A stretch of 64,000 nt of DNA from Cyathus striatus (lineage: Eukaryota > Basidiomycota > Agaricomycetes > Agaricales > Nidulariaceae), in contig JAOVFP010000007.1 in NCBI GenBank assembly GCA_025738555.1, forward strand, positions 1,674,001 to 1,738,000, given 5' to 3'. The notes below the pieces were generated by a model. It worked only from the letters and a program-made list of their open reading frames with translations. It did no database searches and was not told the DNA's origin. A program made the translations under genes and the position numbers. Every line of letters starts with the position of its first letter. Position 1 is the first letter of the stretch. Of this stretch, positions 24,030-36,889 are shown piece by piece.

Positions 24030-24369
24030 TTTTATATATTCTTTTATTAACTCTAATAATTTGTCACTCCTTTACTGGCTAGATTAATATACTTGTTTAT
24101 CTTTCATTTGGCATTGATTACTGGGGAGGCAAGTGGAAAAGTAGGGCTCTGCCTCAATGAATTGCGGTGAAAAAAGGTTGCGGTGAAAAAAGTTGCGCTA
24201 AAAAAAAAAGTTGCACTGAGAAAGAAAAAGTTGTGCTGAAAAAAAGAGTTGTGCTGAAAAAAAAGTTGCAGCCTCATGTAAAAAGTTGCGCCGAATTACC
24301 ACCCAAAAAAGTTGTGGCACCCTCAAAAAAAGTTGCGTGGCACAATAAATGTGCACTTTGACTGCCATA
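24030..24369. repeat. Right terminal inverted repeat, CpG-decayed
   Basis: Inverted partner of 18915-19245. Many GCGCAAC or CCGCAAC motifs of the left end read GCACAAC, CCACAAC or similar here, the pattern left by CpG deamination. Confidence 0.8.
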
Positions 24370-24376
24370 AAATAAT

Positions 24377-25060
24377 AGACTTGAGGGGATTATCTCCCTG
24401 ACTTGAACAATTTTGTGAGGCCTGATGGTACACTGTAGTATCTTTAATAAGGATATGACTGTCATTCTTGATCTAACAACTCAGAAAAATCAACTTCAGT
24501 ATCTGGATCTTCAACATCTACTCCAATTATATCAGCTCTTATATCAGCTCTATACCACTTGAACCTCTTTCATATTTTATCTTTCTCAGACATGTCAAGA
24601 AGTTTGCACATGTTATTGAAAGGCTCTTCTTTTTCCTTCAAGAACTCCTTCATGGATGCGATAGATTTGTTGTCCCCAAGGGCTATAACAACTTTATCAT
24701 TACCATATGTGGATGGACTATGGACTATGTCCAGGATAGTGATTAAACCTTGATTTTGAGCATTAGATTGTAGAATAAATCGCAAGAACATTAACAGACA
24801 GAGTGTAATTGTCAAGATCACTGCGATCCAACTCTCTCCATTTGTCCCTTATTCAATGTCTCATGGTGTCATTAAGTGAATTCCAGCTCTCTGGGTTTGG
24901 GTTGTATCTTTTCCATACTTCCCAGTGCATCAACAACCATCCTGCATTGTATGGTAGGGATTTAACATTCTCAATTACCCATTTCCCACCTACATATGGT
25001 AGTTCATTGAGTTTGTAGGTCTTTGGGAGAAGGATTTCATATCTGACATGCAGTTAGTGT
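24377..25060 (-). pseudogene. Unidentified conserved gene relic, copy 2
   Basis: On the minus strand an open stretch reads LHVRYEILLPKTYKLNELPY then GGKWVIENVKSLPYNAGWLL and WKRYNP. Further in-frame pieces follow (LITILDIVHSPSTYGNDKVV, KEKEEPFNNMCKLLDMSEKD, KRFKWYRADIRADI, DTEVDFSELLD) broken by stops and frame changes. The same sequence lies behind the third oxidase at 36890-37560, also broken. It reads like an ordinary protein with an acidic C-terminus; I do not recognise the family. Confidence 0.5.
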
Positions 25061-27420
25061 AATTGCCTGTACTGTAGAATCTGCCTCATATCAGTTTTTA
25101 TTACTCCCTTGACCAGTTTTGGCTCCTCTTGGGTATGTTACCATCATTTCAGCAGACTCAGCTCATGTAATAATGTCACTCACCCTTTTCTCATCAACCA
25201 GGCAGGATACTGAATGCTTATTGCACAACATCGACTTTGCCCTTGACAGAACACATTATGTTTTTAGAGCAACACATAAAACCAACATCAAATGGTAAAG
25301 TTAGGGACTAACATGGATAAGCTGAATACCAGGTATGACCCATACCTGGCTTATTTTTATGAGTTCAGTTCCTGACCTGATCTGTGTGGGTCAGACCCAC
25401 AGGCACCATGGATAAATATAGACTTTTAATCTCAGCTGGTCTGAGGCAGTGCCATTAATAAAAATAGAACCATATTATTTAGTAATCAAATCAATTTCTG
25501 TGTGACTAACAATACAGTACAGTAGAAATTGTCATAATGAATAAAAGCTCATCACCTTGCTCGCAAGGCACTCTCCCAGATGAAAATAGGTACCACTTTT
25601 TGACCTACACCTGACTTCTCCCATGGTCAGGTGTTTATTACTCATTTTCTTCTCTCCTGGTCCATCTGTGTTTGTAGCCGCCCCTGTCAGCCCTCCCATC
25701 CCCTGTTCCACTTTCTCCTATGCAAGTATCAGCTTTGGATCTGACCACTGCACAACAGGTTGCAAGGCTGAAGTTGTCCTTGATCTCTTCTGGACCCCAT
25801 CTGCATTCATAGCTGCCCCTGTCGGCTCTCCCATCCCCCATCCCATTTCCTCTCATGCAAGTATCAGTTTTGGATCCAGCCACCACACAATGGGTTGCAA
25901 GGCAGAAGTGTTCAGTTATCATTTGAATACTTACAGGAAGATCTAAAGATTCACTGTGGTGCACCCTGTTTCTGATTTCAACAACCTCACTGCTCTTGAC
26001 TTGGTCCTTGATGAAATGCAAGATGTAGGGTTATATCTCATGTATAACATGTGATTGTATGTTTGGAGCGTTATCCTTCCAGAATACCACTGACACTGTC
26101 ATTTAAGATAAAGATAATCTAAGGTGCTAACAGGAATCGACTTTGTTCGTGTTACAACACCTGAGTGTCAGGAAATATTTAGCGAGGATATTCTTGGAAA
26201 TTTAATGGGTGATCTTGTACAGCAAAAGCTGTATAAATTGTATGAAACTGGGTATGAAGGGTAATGTACAGCAAAGGCTGTATGTAATGACAAATATAAT
26301 GGGAGGGGTATAATACACACTATAGACTTTGTGCTATATCTGATGTGTATATTGTATAGATCAATGCTTAACTTGCTTAAGACTTGACCTATGACTGATT
26401 CTGCTTCTGTTACTGTTACTCTGACTGTGACTGTGACTTCTGACTAATACTGTGACTGTTACTGATCTGTTTACTGTTGCTGATACTAATACTATTTCTG
26501 ACTGAACTGGCTGTGCTGATAAAACTGTACTAATAACTGATGACTAATGACAAATGGGTGAGACTACTGGGGGGTGGGTAGCTATCTATCTACTGCCAAA
26601 CTGCCCTCCTTATATACCTTTTCCCAACCTGCTTAGTAATCCAATTCCCACTCTACCATCCTACATTGTTCTCCAAAATGAGTAGTGTGCAAGTGTAGAT
26701 TTTAGATCTGAGGCTGTACAGGACAATGGTATTTGAGGGTTAGTCAGCAGAGAACAATAGCTTATGTTAGAACAATGTGTAATGAATTACATTGTTCTAA
26801 ATAAAGAGCTACATTGTTCTGGGCAAGAACAATAGGAATCCATTTTTATAACAATGGAGTAGTGAACAATAGATACCTATCTGCCATTGTGTAAACAATG
26901 GCAGTGAAAACAATGGAGTTATATATAAATAGTTCCACATTGTCTTCAAACATTAAATGAACAGTACAATGCAGTTCATTTATTATGAACAATGGTGGTG
27001 AAAACAATGGGGTTGTATATAAATAGTTTTCTCATTGTCTTCAACAATAGGTGAATAGTACAATGCAGTTCATTTATTATGAACAATAGGATTGAAAACA
27101 ATGGAGTTGTATATAAATAGTCTCTCATTGTCTTCATACAATGGATGAATAACACAATGAAAGAGTGTCATATTATCCTTTGTTAATGCATTATTTGTGC
27201 AAGCGATTAATTATTGATATGTGTATAATGTTTAATGGTGATTTAAAGTTATTTGTTCATGTAAGGTATTGGTTTGTTCATGTATGGTATTGGGTATATT
27301 TGATTAGTAGTGTATTGTATCATGTGATGGTGTGAAGTATTCAGTCATGTGACATGACAGTGCAATTTCTTTAATTGTGGTATACAGTGCATTTGCATGC
27401 ATTATATATAATCAAAAATC
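25061..27420. other. Gene-poor, increasingly CpG-depleted tract
   Basis: Contains a roughly 135-bp direct duplication (about 25655-25915; GCAAGTATCAG at 25722 and 25857) with long frames on both strands that are by-products of the repeat, and a degenerate TGACTGTTACTG-type microsatellite (26385-26500). No gene supported. Confidence 0.45.
26904..27180. repeat. About 94-bp tandem repeat, three copies
   Basis: Units begin GTGAAAACAATGGRGTT at 26904, 26998 and 27091 and include ATATAAATAGT and ATTGTCTTCA. CAATGG/CCATTG-like motifs continue leftward to about 26760. Confidence 0.7.
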
Positions 27421-29407
27421 ATGCCTGACAACACCCAGTTCTACAGTACATACATGAATGCAATGTCAGTCACAGCTCAAGTGAACCACATCAAGTCACA
27501 GCCAAGTCTTCTCCTTTGGTACACTGGAGATGAACCCAACAGTACTTCCAATCCATTGAATGCTATGGTGAAAGCTTCGAACCTTATAACATCACTCAAT
27601 GGTGGAGATGGAGCTGGTGGCACTGGATACCACCCTGTATTGTTGGTTTTGAATTGTGAAGACTTTAACTTCAAGTATGTTTCTCAGCTGTCATAAAGAT
27701 GTAACAAGGTAATGGGTGTTGGTAGTTTGTACACTAGTGGGATGAATATTGTTATGCAGGACTTGTACATGGTTGGGAATAATGTCATGTTCTTGGCTAT
27801 CTGGGGCACCATTTTACTAAGGATTGAGGAGATTGTGGGTAAGTCACCTTATTTCACTGCTGTTTGCATGTCATTCTCAATGTGAATCTGGAAGATGTGA
27901 TAACTGCATAAGGTCATTCGTGAATATATCTACCCATATGGATGATTTCAGGGACTGTCTATTTGTAAATGGATGTGTTACATACTGATTCCCTTTCTAC
28001 TAAGAAACAGATGTGAAGATGCCTGGAAGACACAGGAGAACTATAACAGAAACCTGAAGTAAGTACAGGTGTGGAAATGTAGAGCAGGAGTGCAGAAATG
28101 AACCATGGCTTCAGCATATGTGCTGCACCACCTGGATATCCCCAGGGAATGGTTCATATTTCATGACAGATGATATACAATGAAAGGAAATGTTTCAGAG
28201 TATGAGAAGAGGCTTCACCACTACACTAGGCAGTGGGAGAGAAACCTGAAGGAAAACCCAGGGTGGGTTTCAGAACTTAAGAGTAGGAAGAAGTGTACAG
28301 AGTTGATACAAATACTGAAGACTACTAGTACATCTGGAAGACTATATATACTAAGTAGAAAACCTATAGGTATGAATGCAGAAGTATAATACTAAGGAAA
28401 AGTCAAAGGGATAGGTAGAATATAAAGACTGGGCAAAGCAGAGTAGGGGTGCAAATGACACATTCAGAATGAAGAATAAAGAATGAAACTACAATGGCCA
28501 TAATGAAATGTATAGGTAGTAATGAAAGGAAGGAGTAATACTATAATAACACAGTGAGGCCATCATAAGAGAAACTATGTATTCAAGATACCCAAAGGAA
28601 AACCCAACAGGTTCTGGGTAGGAACCCAGGCAGAAATGTCAGGAAGTATAAACCTGTAGCAGGTACATTCAGGGAATGGACCAGGTATGTTGAATGGTCA
28701 TGTGGGAACTTTCAGTAATGTCGGCATGATGTATCTGGACACAGATATAACAGGATGGGAACATATGAAAGCTGTCTGGACTGTTCCTCTGGGATTTGAA
28801 AATGACATGTGAGTTGCTCATTACTATACCCCATGATTTCAGTTGCAGTAACTTATACACTTGGTGAACAGATACTGGAAGATTTGTAGACCTGACTTAT
28901 ATCCTATCTTTAGATGCTGAATGATTGTGTCTTGCAGAGGTATCCAACTGGAAATGAATTTGTCATAGAAAGTGTTATTTGCATAAACTATGGTGGTTTA
29001 GATATGTTCTTATGTCACCAGTACTAACCAATAGAGGGTGAATATGTAATCTACAGGTGTCATCTCATGGGCTTGACCCTACATCAGCAGACATCAAGGC
29101 ATCTGTACCTGGCCTGGCTCTCACATTACCAGGGATGAACCCCTTCATCCTCAATCCATCTGCAACATTCAAGCAGATTACTACAAGCAGAGTCAACTTT
29201 GGCTTACTGACTGTTGGACCTGATACACTTGTTCTTGGAAGCAACATTAAATATGTAGTGGCAACAATTAAGTTGCAGGACATTGGATTCTCTGCTACTG
29301 TTCCAAAGATTACTCAGGTCTTCAACAGTAGTTCGCAGGTGGGCCTGATGAAGTTCCATTTGTCATTTGAATCTGTTGGGTCTGGTGGGTTTGTTGTAAT
29401 GAAGTGA
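27421..29407 (+). pseudogene. Glycoside-hydrolase-like gene, degraded
   Basis: Segments of one protein survive in order. 27421-27680 reads VNHIKSQPSLLLWYTGDEPN ... LVLNCEDF. 27758-27830 reads QDLYMVGNNVMFLAIWGT. 28690-28800 resembles WEHMKAVWTVP. 28940-29000 reads RYPTGNEFVIESVICINYGG. 29057-29407 reads DPTSADIKASVPGLALTLPG onward through TFKQITTSRVNFGL to SFESVGSGGFVVMK and a stop. WYxxDEP is typical of the acid/base region of TIM-barrel hydrolases, and the fragments resemble secreted basidiomycete glycoside hydrolases I recall; the exact family is uncertain. Stops, frame changes and a 500-bp scrambled middle show it is dead. It lies in the CpG-depleted island. Confidence 0.6.
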
Positions 29408-31014
29408 CTTGAACATTGTGTATAAATAATTAACAAAAAAACATTCACTACTATCAAGTGTATGTATGCAAACAAGAGCAATAAAATGACCCTAGAGCAT
29501 GTTTGTGTAAAGCAGGTATGTCTGGACCACAAAAGGGGCATTGGAAGTTGAAATGAATGTATATCACAATGTAAGTACTGAGGTTGCACATATACCCATC
29601 TCATCAGATAGCTTGTGATAAACCCAATAAGTATTTAATCTTACCCACTACACAAAGTCCAGCAAATTAGTAGGTGAGGCAAATCCAAGGATGAGTATGG
29701 CAAAAAGAAAAGTTACAGAAGTATAATTCCTGTAGCACTGACAGACATACCGCTTATTAAAATTATCACTAATAATAATTCCAAACAATGTTTTGTTTTC
29801 ATTAAAGCTTTCTGACTGGCATCCTTGTAACTACCATCCTTCACTCATCTAAACTTTTACACTACAATCTAAACTACACACCAATACACTAAATATACAC
29901 CATCATTCACCTGTTCAAATAACTGCAAGCAAGGTTTTTGTTGACAACATCAACACTTCCAAGTAATAAATACAGATTTGGAAAAACCAACTTGCATGAC
30001 ACACTGTGACAGCTTGTGGTAGTGAATGAATGCTGGAAATGAATATGAAAGTCCACAACCAACCTTATTCATTATGACAATTTCTGTTGTAAAACATTTA
30101 AAGCCAAAATGGCATTGAGCTCATGGGTGAATAATCCATTATACCCTGATTTACCAGCTGCTACAGACTATTCAAGCCACAATGGGTACAGCATCTGAGT
30201 CTTAAGCATTGAGTGAGAAAGTAGTGCACTATAGCATATTTTAGCTATCTAATTCACTTTATTCATTGAATAAGTTGCTTTTGAAAGCATGTACAATATT
30301 GAAACTTAAATTAATTAATTACATTAACTATGCTGAGTAAGTATTGTATAAAATGGTGTGGTTACCTGCAGGTACCCATGGTGAACCTGGATCCTGATCC
30401 AAATTATTTAATTACTTGCAGGTCAGATATGGGTAGTGAATAGCTGCACCCATGTTAGTCTCTAGGTAAAGTCAAGTCTTGCAAAGGCAAAAGGATGTAG
30501 TATGTTACATTTGTTGCACTTTTTGAATGGGAGATGGTCTATGAGGGGGTTGGCTGTGAGTCTTGGGTGTGCTTTTTGAATGGGAGGGTCAACTATGAGG
30601 GGGCCAGCTGTGAGTTGGCTGTACATGTAGATTGAATCATGTAGGGACAAATGTGTATGTAGTAGTTGTTATAATATATAATATTTTTTTGTTCAATCCA
30701 TCAACTGTAAGCTTCATTGGAGGTATCTGGGTTCTGTAAATATGCAATGCACTAACTTATCTGTTGACTACATAACTGTGATAGCAACAATAGACTAATA
30801 TTCCACATTTTATGAGGTGTAGTTACATGGAACTATCATGCTATTACTATGGCTATGTTGGTCTATGTAAGTCTGTAGTGCATTGGCTCAAGTCTATATA
30901 GATCAATACATAGGGGACTTTCTGATAAGAGTTATTACTGCTACATAAACTATGTAGCTCTATATTGTCATTTTTTTTTTCCTGATGTCTTGCACAAGTC
31001 ATACTATACAAGTA

Positions 31015-31690
31015 ATATGCATGAGCATGAATAGAGATACCTATCACACTCATGCTCAAACCCAAGTAAATTGACTGTGAGTGTGAATATAATACTTGCA
31101 CACAATTTCATGGTAAATATGCATGAGCATCAATAGGAATACACACCCATCACACTCATGCTCAAATTATAGTAAGATTATGTGTGTATAAAAAGAAATA
31201 TATTTCACACTCACATTAAAACCAAAATGAATGTGAGCATGGATCAAAATATAGAAATATATTGTGAGCATGAATAGATTAAAGATACACATCACACTCA
31301 TGCTCAACACTTCATGCCCACTTCCAAGTCCTTGAAGTTGAGAGCGAACATATATATATACTACTTATATTCATACTCACACTCAAGTCACAAAAAATAT
31401 GAGTGAGCATGAAAATAAATACTTACTATGCTCACTAAAAATGAACTAGTAAATTGAATATAATATATGTACATGTTCACACTCATGCACAAGTTATGAT
31501 AAATATGCATAAGCATGAATAGGAGTACCTATTATGCTCACACTCAAGATTTGTAGTAGTACAGTATGTATTTAGGATAGGTATATTTATAGCAATGAGT
31601 GTATTGCTTCATGCTCACCTATATATTTCATCATGCTCACTTACATATTATTCACACTCAGGGTTGAATTTCCATGTGCAGACCCTGAGC
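31015..31690. repeat. Array of roughly 120-bp units with GAGCATGA / TCATGCTC motifs
   Basis: Five or so degenerate units. Each pairs TGCATGAGCATGAATAG with an inverted CACACTCATGCTCA 25-40 bp later, so every unit can form a small hairpin. Confidence 0.65.
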
Positions 31691-31924
31691 ATGCATGGAA
31701 TTATCTGCCTGCCCCTTCTAATTCTGTACTAATCAAATCAATTTGTCACTTTGGTAGATTCTGTGTGATACAACAAAAATCTTCATCACTTTCACTATGA
31801 CTTGAACTAGCAAAAGAAAATAAATTAGGTTTATTTAAGCCCAAATAGCAAGTTTGACCCTGATAGGGGAAATTTTGAACTTAAAATTTTGCATGACAAG
31901 CACTGAATTTGGTCTCATCAAAAG

Positions 31925-33570
31925 GGTGTGTGATGCTCTGTAAAAACAAAAATTTTGGTCAGGACACTGCCAGGTCATGTCTAGGTCTGAAACATGACAT
32001 TTTGGCATGGTTTGTGTTACAATCCAAGTTGGTCTCATGATGTCTTGATATTGTGATGTCTTAGTCTTGTGATTTTATAATCACATGACTTGCCACTACA
32101 CTTGTAAGTTGTATGACAAAGTCAAAGTCTAAACCATTGTACTTGTTGTACACAGAATGGACTTAATGGCATTCTCACAGTAACACTTGAGAAGTGAATA
32201 GAAGTAGCAGTGTTCTAGATTTGGTGATAGAGAGGAGAAGGGTACCAGCTATATTGGATGATAGCTAAACTAAGATCAAGCTGAGGAAGCTTGATCAGAA
32301 TACATGAGCTATTTATACAATGGAAGCTTGGTCCATGCACTACTGCAATGCTACCTCATATAGTAATAAAAAGGTCTGTGCACTTGGTATGACAAGCCAG
32401 AGGTGCAGTCATTGGGGTTTATGTGAGAAGAAAAGTATAAGTAAGGAAAGTCTGTGCCCTTAATATAACCAACCAGAGGGGTGGGGATCAGTGATGAGTA
32501 AGTAAATTAATATAAATAGAACAAGTCATGTGAAAAGAAAGGGGTCTAGTGGGGTTGAAGTAAGAAAGTGTAACAGGTTGAGCATGAATGATCTGCAAAT
32601 GCACTGTAAATGCCTACAGCTTGCTGATTACATATCATAGTTTCAATTTCATCACTGTGTAGAGCAGGCAAAATGCCTGTGCTGCGATTCTTGAATTATT
32701 CAACACATCAAGACATTCCAAATAGGATTACATAATCACACATCACACTACATTGACATGTCTGTACATGTTCCACTCACACTCTCTATCCAATCTCCAT
32801 TCCTGCTCCTTTGTTTCAATCTATCCTCAAATTATACCTCTTCATGCACCATTCCAACACTATACCCAACTTCTGCAACACATTGAACTCTCAAAATAGC
32901 TCTGACATTGGCACCAACACCAGACCCTAATGTTTGGAAAACTTGTCTCTTCACAAACTTCAACTCATTGAACTTTCTTACTTGAGTTTTTCCATTCAGT
33001 CTTTATGTTTCACATTATTTCCCTTTTAACATCCTCCATTCCTTCATCCAATTTAATTGGCCTTACTTATTTTAGATTTATTGGTTTTTTCTGTATATAA
33101 ATCCCTGTAGTTTTTCTACAGAAATCTAATCAATTCCTCTTCACCTTAGAAATCCCTAGATTGGACAGATGTCTTGATCAACTCATATAATTGTCCCCGA
33201 CCAGGTACACCCAACCAACTTACCACCTCTTCAACTGCATTGTATACATATCATTTAAATTGAATCTAGTTAGATAGGATTGTTTGCAGTACACATTAAT
33301 ATCTATGTGTGAAGTATCACAAACAGAAAGTAAAAATTGAACACTCTAGATGTTCTTTTATGCACACATTTGCATTTTGGCATCACATTTTCATGAAAGC
33401 ACAAAAATTGTGACACCCTGAAAGTATGATTCAGACAAGTATAGCTCCTTTGTGTGGTCATTTTAAAATTATTTGTCCTCAATCCATACTAAATGTCATG
33501 TTTCAGAGCTAGACATGACCTGGCAATGCCCTGACCAAGATTTCCATTTTTACAGAGTGTGACATGTGAC
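31925..33570. repeat. Inverted repeat pair of about 90 bp enclosing 1.45 kb
   Basis: Left arm at about 31925-32020 and right arm at about 33483-33570 share, inverted, CTCTGTAAAAA, TTGGTCAGG, CTGCCAGGTCATGTCTAG-like sequence and CTGAAACATGACAT. Probably ends of an old DNA transposon; no target duplication or transposase recognised. Confidence 0.55.
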
Positions 33571-33609
33571 AGACGAATTAATTTGATTATTACAGTTTAC
33601 TATGATAAG

Positions 33610-35092
33610 TAGTAAGTATATAGTATTTTGAGCAATAAACAAAATCCAATCGAAATTTACTCCTGTCCTAGCCTGTCCTAGCAATGAGCATGATTGATGG
33701 TTCTTATAAATGCATTAAACTAAAGTGAATTGGAACTGATTTATATAAAATCCCTCCTTATCATAGTTGTATATATATGTGAATAAGTACATTGTTTAAT
33801 TTGCGCTATAAAATAAAGCCAGTTGAGAACACATTATGTCCTGGTTCTGCGATAGCGGATAAACATTGTCTGTTCTCATAATTTACTTGTTCAGTACCAG
33901 TAGAAGCTAGTCTAATCTATATCTATTGCAGATCAGACAGGTTTACAATAATCACAGGAGCGAGAATGATATCAAGTTCACTTGATACCAGTTTAATCTC
34001 GAGAATCCACGAACATAGTACGGTTGCAACAAGACTCATTATTCCGGTTGTAGCAAAAGAACAAGGCTGGTGCATAACGGGCATGCAAGTAATTCAGATG
34101 TCAAAAGCCCTGTATGTGTAAGAATAAGATACTTGATTCATAGCTGAATTAACGATCCAATTAAGCTACATGCCTATAGTAGGTACTACCAGATAGTAGT
34201 GGCACAGTGATGGGGCTTGATGGCCACATTGTATAGTATGTAAGGATGATAACATCGGATAGATTCCAGCCCTTCTATGATGACCAACTACTATGACCCC
34301 ACAACAAAGGGCACTCGGATACAAAGTAACCGAACGACGATCCTCAGGTAATATCTTTGTAGAAAGTCATAAAATCCACTGGACCCAGTCAAGAATCTTA
34401 TATTGCCGGGGAGTGACGCGTTCTTTTTCATAATCCTTCAATCAACTTGTTGTCAAATGCTTCGTCTACGGCTTGAAGTACACGATGTTGTGTATGAAGT
34501 GTAATGCACTATCCTTTTCCAAGGAATTTTATGTTCAAATAGTAATCAGTACACACGATAGGGTGTACTAGTATGTGGTTAAAGTATTATTTGAGTATTA
34601 TTTAAATTTTGCGGCTCGAATACACGTAACTGATACCAGAAACCTGCCGGTTCGAAGTTAGACCTGCTTTATATAGTATATTGTATTCAAGTTGCTATAT
34701 CTGGGGTTCCTGGATTCTATTTTAAGATGGTTTGTGTAGCTACGTATGGTATGCTATATTGTGATTACTATAATAGTAGTCTGAATGTCGTAAGATACAG
34801 CTGTCGAGATGGAGGTTGTACGGTCTACGTTGCAGCACCACGGAATGCCAATGCCGAGGGGTGACGTTCTGTTGTACCACCTTGAACTGAGCCGCCTTCG
34901 AAGCTCACAGTTCAGAAATATAGTTACATCTCACCGGCTTCAATGTATATCTGATGGATGTTTATCCGATCATCTCCCATTCTATTAAATAGTAAGCAAC
35001 CCCAGCACCTGATGTTCTAACGGCTCCTGCATTCCACTTACATTGAACACCTTGGTTTCTACGGTTCCAACATCCTAACACCCATCCCCAAC
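33610..35092. other. Third copy of the oxidase upstream region
   Basis: Diverged match to about 15490-17080, marking the left part of the third duplicated segment. CpG frequency returns to normal abruptly here. Core promoter with TATTAAATAG at about 34985. Confidence 0.6.
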
Positions 35093-36791
35093 ATGTCTGG
35101 TTCCCCCCAAATCCAGGGCGATATCATTACCCCCAACCATCCCGAATACGAGAAGGCTATAGCACGATGGGCTAAGAACGCCGAACGAAAGGCCAAGATC
35201 GTAGCATACGTTAAGGATGAGCACGATATAGGTCGTGTTATTCATTATGCCAAGGAGGCTGGCCTTCCGCTAGCTATTCATGGTGGTGGACATAACCCCA
35301 CAGGGGCATCTTCCATAGAGGATGGCATTGTGATTGATCTGTCTAGATACATGAATAAGGCCAGGATCGACGCTGAAAAACAGCTGGCATATATCGGCGG
35401 GGGGGCTCTGTGGGCTACCGTGGACAAGGAGGCTCTGAAACATGGTTTAGCCACTGTTGGAGGAACTGTAAACCACGTAAATGATTCAGTTGACCTTGTT
35501 CGAGCTAAAGCTAACGTATGCTAATCAGACGGGAGTTGGAGGTCTCATCCTCGGAGGTGGCTATGGATGGCTTAGTCCGTCGTATGGACTTGCGATTGAT
35601 AATCTTGTCGAAGTTCGTGTGCTGATACTCTCTTTACTTCTGTAACTGACTTTATTGGTTACTTTTCAGGCAACTATTGTACTCGCTGATGGATCCATCG
35701 TACGCGCAAGTGAAACTGCAAATTCTGACCTATTCTTCGGTATCAGAGGCGGAGGGTGTAACTTTGGAGTAGCTGCAGAATTTGTGTTGAAGCTCCATCC
35801 TCAACGTAAAACTGTCTATGCTGGAATGGCCGTTTTTCCTCCGCACGCGTTGGAACAGATCGTGACAGTTACTACGAAATGGTGGCCCATTGCTGGTGAA
35901 AAAGAGGCTATGATTCAAGCGACTACAATCGGTCCCAATGGAAAGGTATGTCAAGGTTAAATTCTCCGTAGATATGGTGCTGATTACATATCTAAAATAG
36001 CCAGCAGTAGTGTTGTTCTTATTCTATAATGGATCAGAGGCGGAAGGCAGGGAAAACTTTAAAGCTTTCCTAGACATAGGTATGATATTTCAAGTACTCG
36101 TTATTAGATATATATAATAATTAATCTAGGGCCTGTTGCCGACTATACGAAGGAAATACCGTACGATGCGGTCAATGGTCTCCAAGTACGTTGATATTTA
36201 CATCTTATTAGAATTTACATCTTATACCTCTCGTAGAATCCAATGGTCAATCACGGAAGCGGCGTATACATGAAAGGTCTAGCTCACAAAGATCCCCACC
36301 CAGAATCGGTTGTAAAAGCTCACCAACGAGTTATCGAAATTGCTCAGGCAGGAACCTTCCGTCCAGTGATCCTCTACGAGTACTTCCCTCTGTCGAAAAT
36401 CATTTCTATACCTGCTGATTCTACAGCATTCCGCCGTGTTCCAACTGCCAATGTACTCGTTACGTTGGTGTGGAATGGCTCCCTTCCAGACCAGTCTGAT
36501 ACAGCTCGTGAGTACGCCTCAGAGATCGCAGATATCGTCTGCAGGGGACAGGTTGAATTAATGACCACACATGGTATTGGTTACACCAACTACGGTATGA
36601 TTGTCATCGTGTTTAAATTCTTGATATTAACGATTTTGGAAGATCCTGACAGTGTCAATGCTTCGTCGAATAAGGCGAGGCTTGTTTTTGGAGACAACTA
36701 TCCACGGTTGCAGGCCATTAAAGCGAAATATGACCCTGAAAATATTTTCAACAAATGGTTCGCTATTGCTCCATCTGTCGCAAACACTTGA
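35093..36791 (+). CDS. FAD-linked oxidoreductase (BBE / 6-hydroxynicotine oxidase type), copy 3
   Basis: Seven exons 35093-35476, 35529-35618, 35670-35945, 36001-36079, 36130-36185, 36237-36594 and 36643-36791, each exactly the same length as in copy 2, again 463 residues. FAD-binding [39 protein letters not shown] and the BBE C-terminus [18 protein letters not shown] are kept; the site of the second flavin link is again not Cys. Many differences from copy 2 are at third codon positions or conservative, so both appear functional. No signal peptide. Substrate unknown; oxidation of an alcohol, amine or sugar with oxygen as acceptor would fit the family. Confidence 0.85.
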
Positions 36792-36889
36792 GAGGACAAG
36801 TGGAAAATGTAACGTTCTTTATGAAGTTATTTCTTGCATGTAACTTGAATCCTCCCAACTCAGCTAGTAAAGTAAATTGCCGTTATCAA

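Larger units (their letters stand above)
18915..24369. mobile_element. 5.46-kb element with long CGCAACTTTTT-rich inverted ends
   Basis: Left end TATGGCGGTCAAAGTGCAC, right end (reverse complement) TATGGCAGTCAAAGTGCAC. Similarity between the ends runs inward about 340 bp. Flanks carry AAATAAT at 18908-18914 and 24370-24376, a candidate 7-bp target duplication. Sequence before the left end and after the right end joins up uninterrupted in the third oxidase segment at about 36885, which is an empty site. No transposase motif found inside, so non-autonomous or internally replaced; superfamily unresolved. The interior includes a purine-rich G tract (20110-20310) and nested repeats. Confidence 0.85.
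29408..33600. other. CpG-depleted repeat-rich tract, no intact gene
   Basis: Together with 26180-29408 this holds only about a dozen CpG dinucleotides. Apart from the repeats listed separately I see only stop-riddled short frames. Confidence 0.6.

Noticed and set aside
25623..26021. Overlapping plus and minus frames with internally repeated protein sequence
   Set aside because: Explained by a 135-bp DNA duplication; open on both strands, no splice context, no recognised domain.
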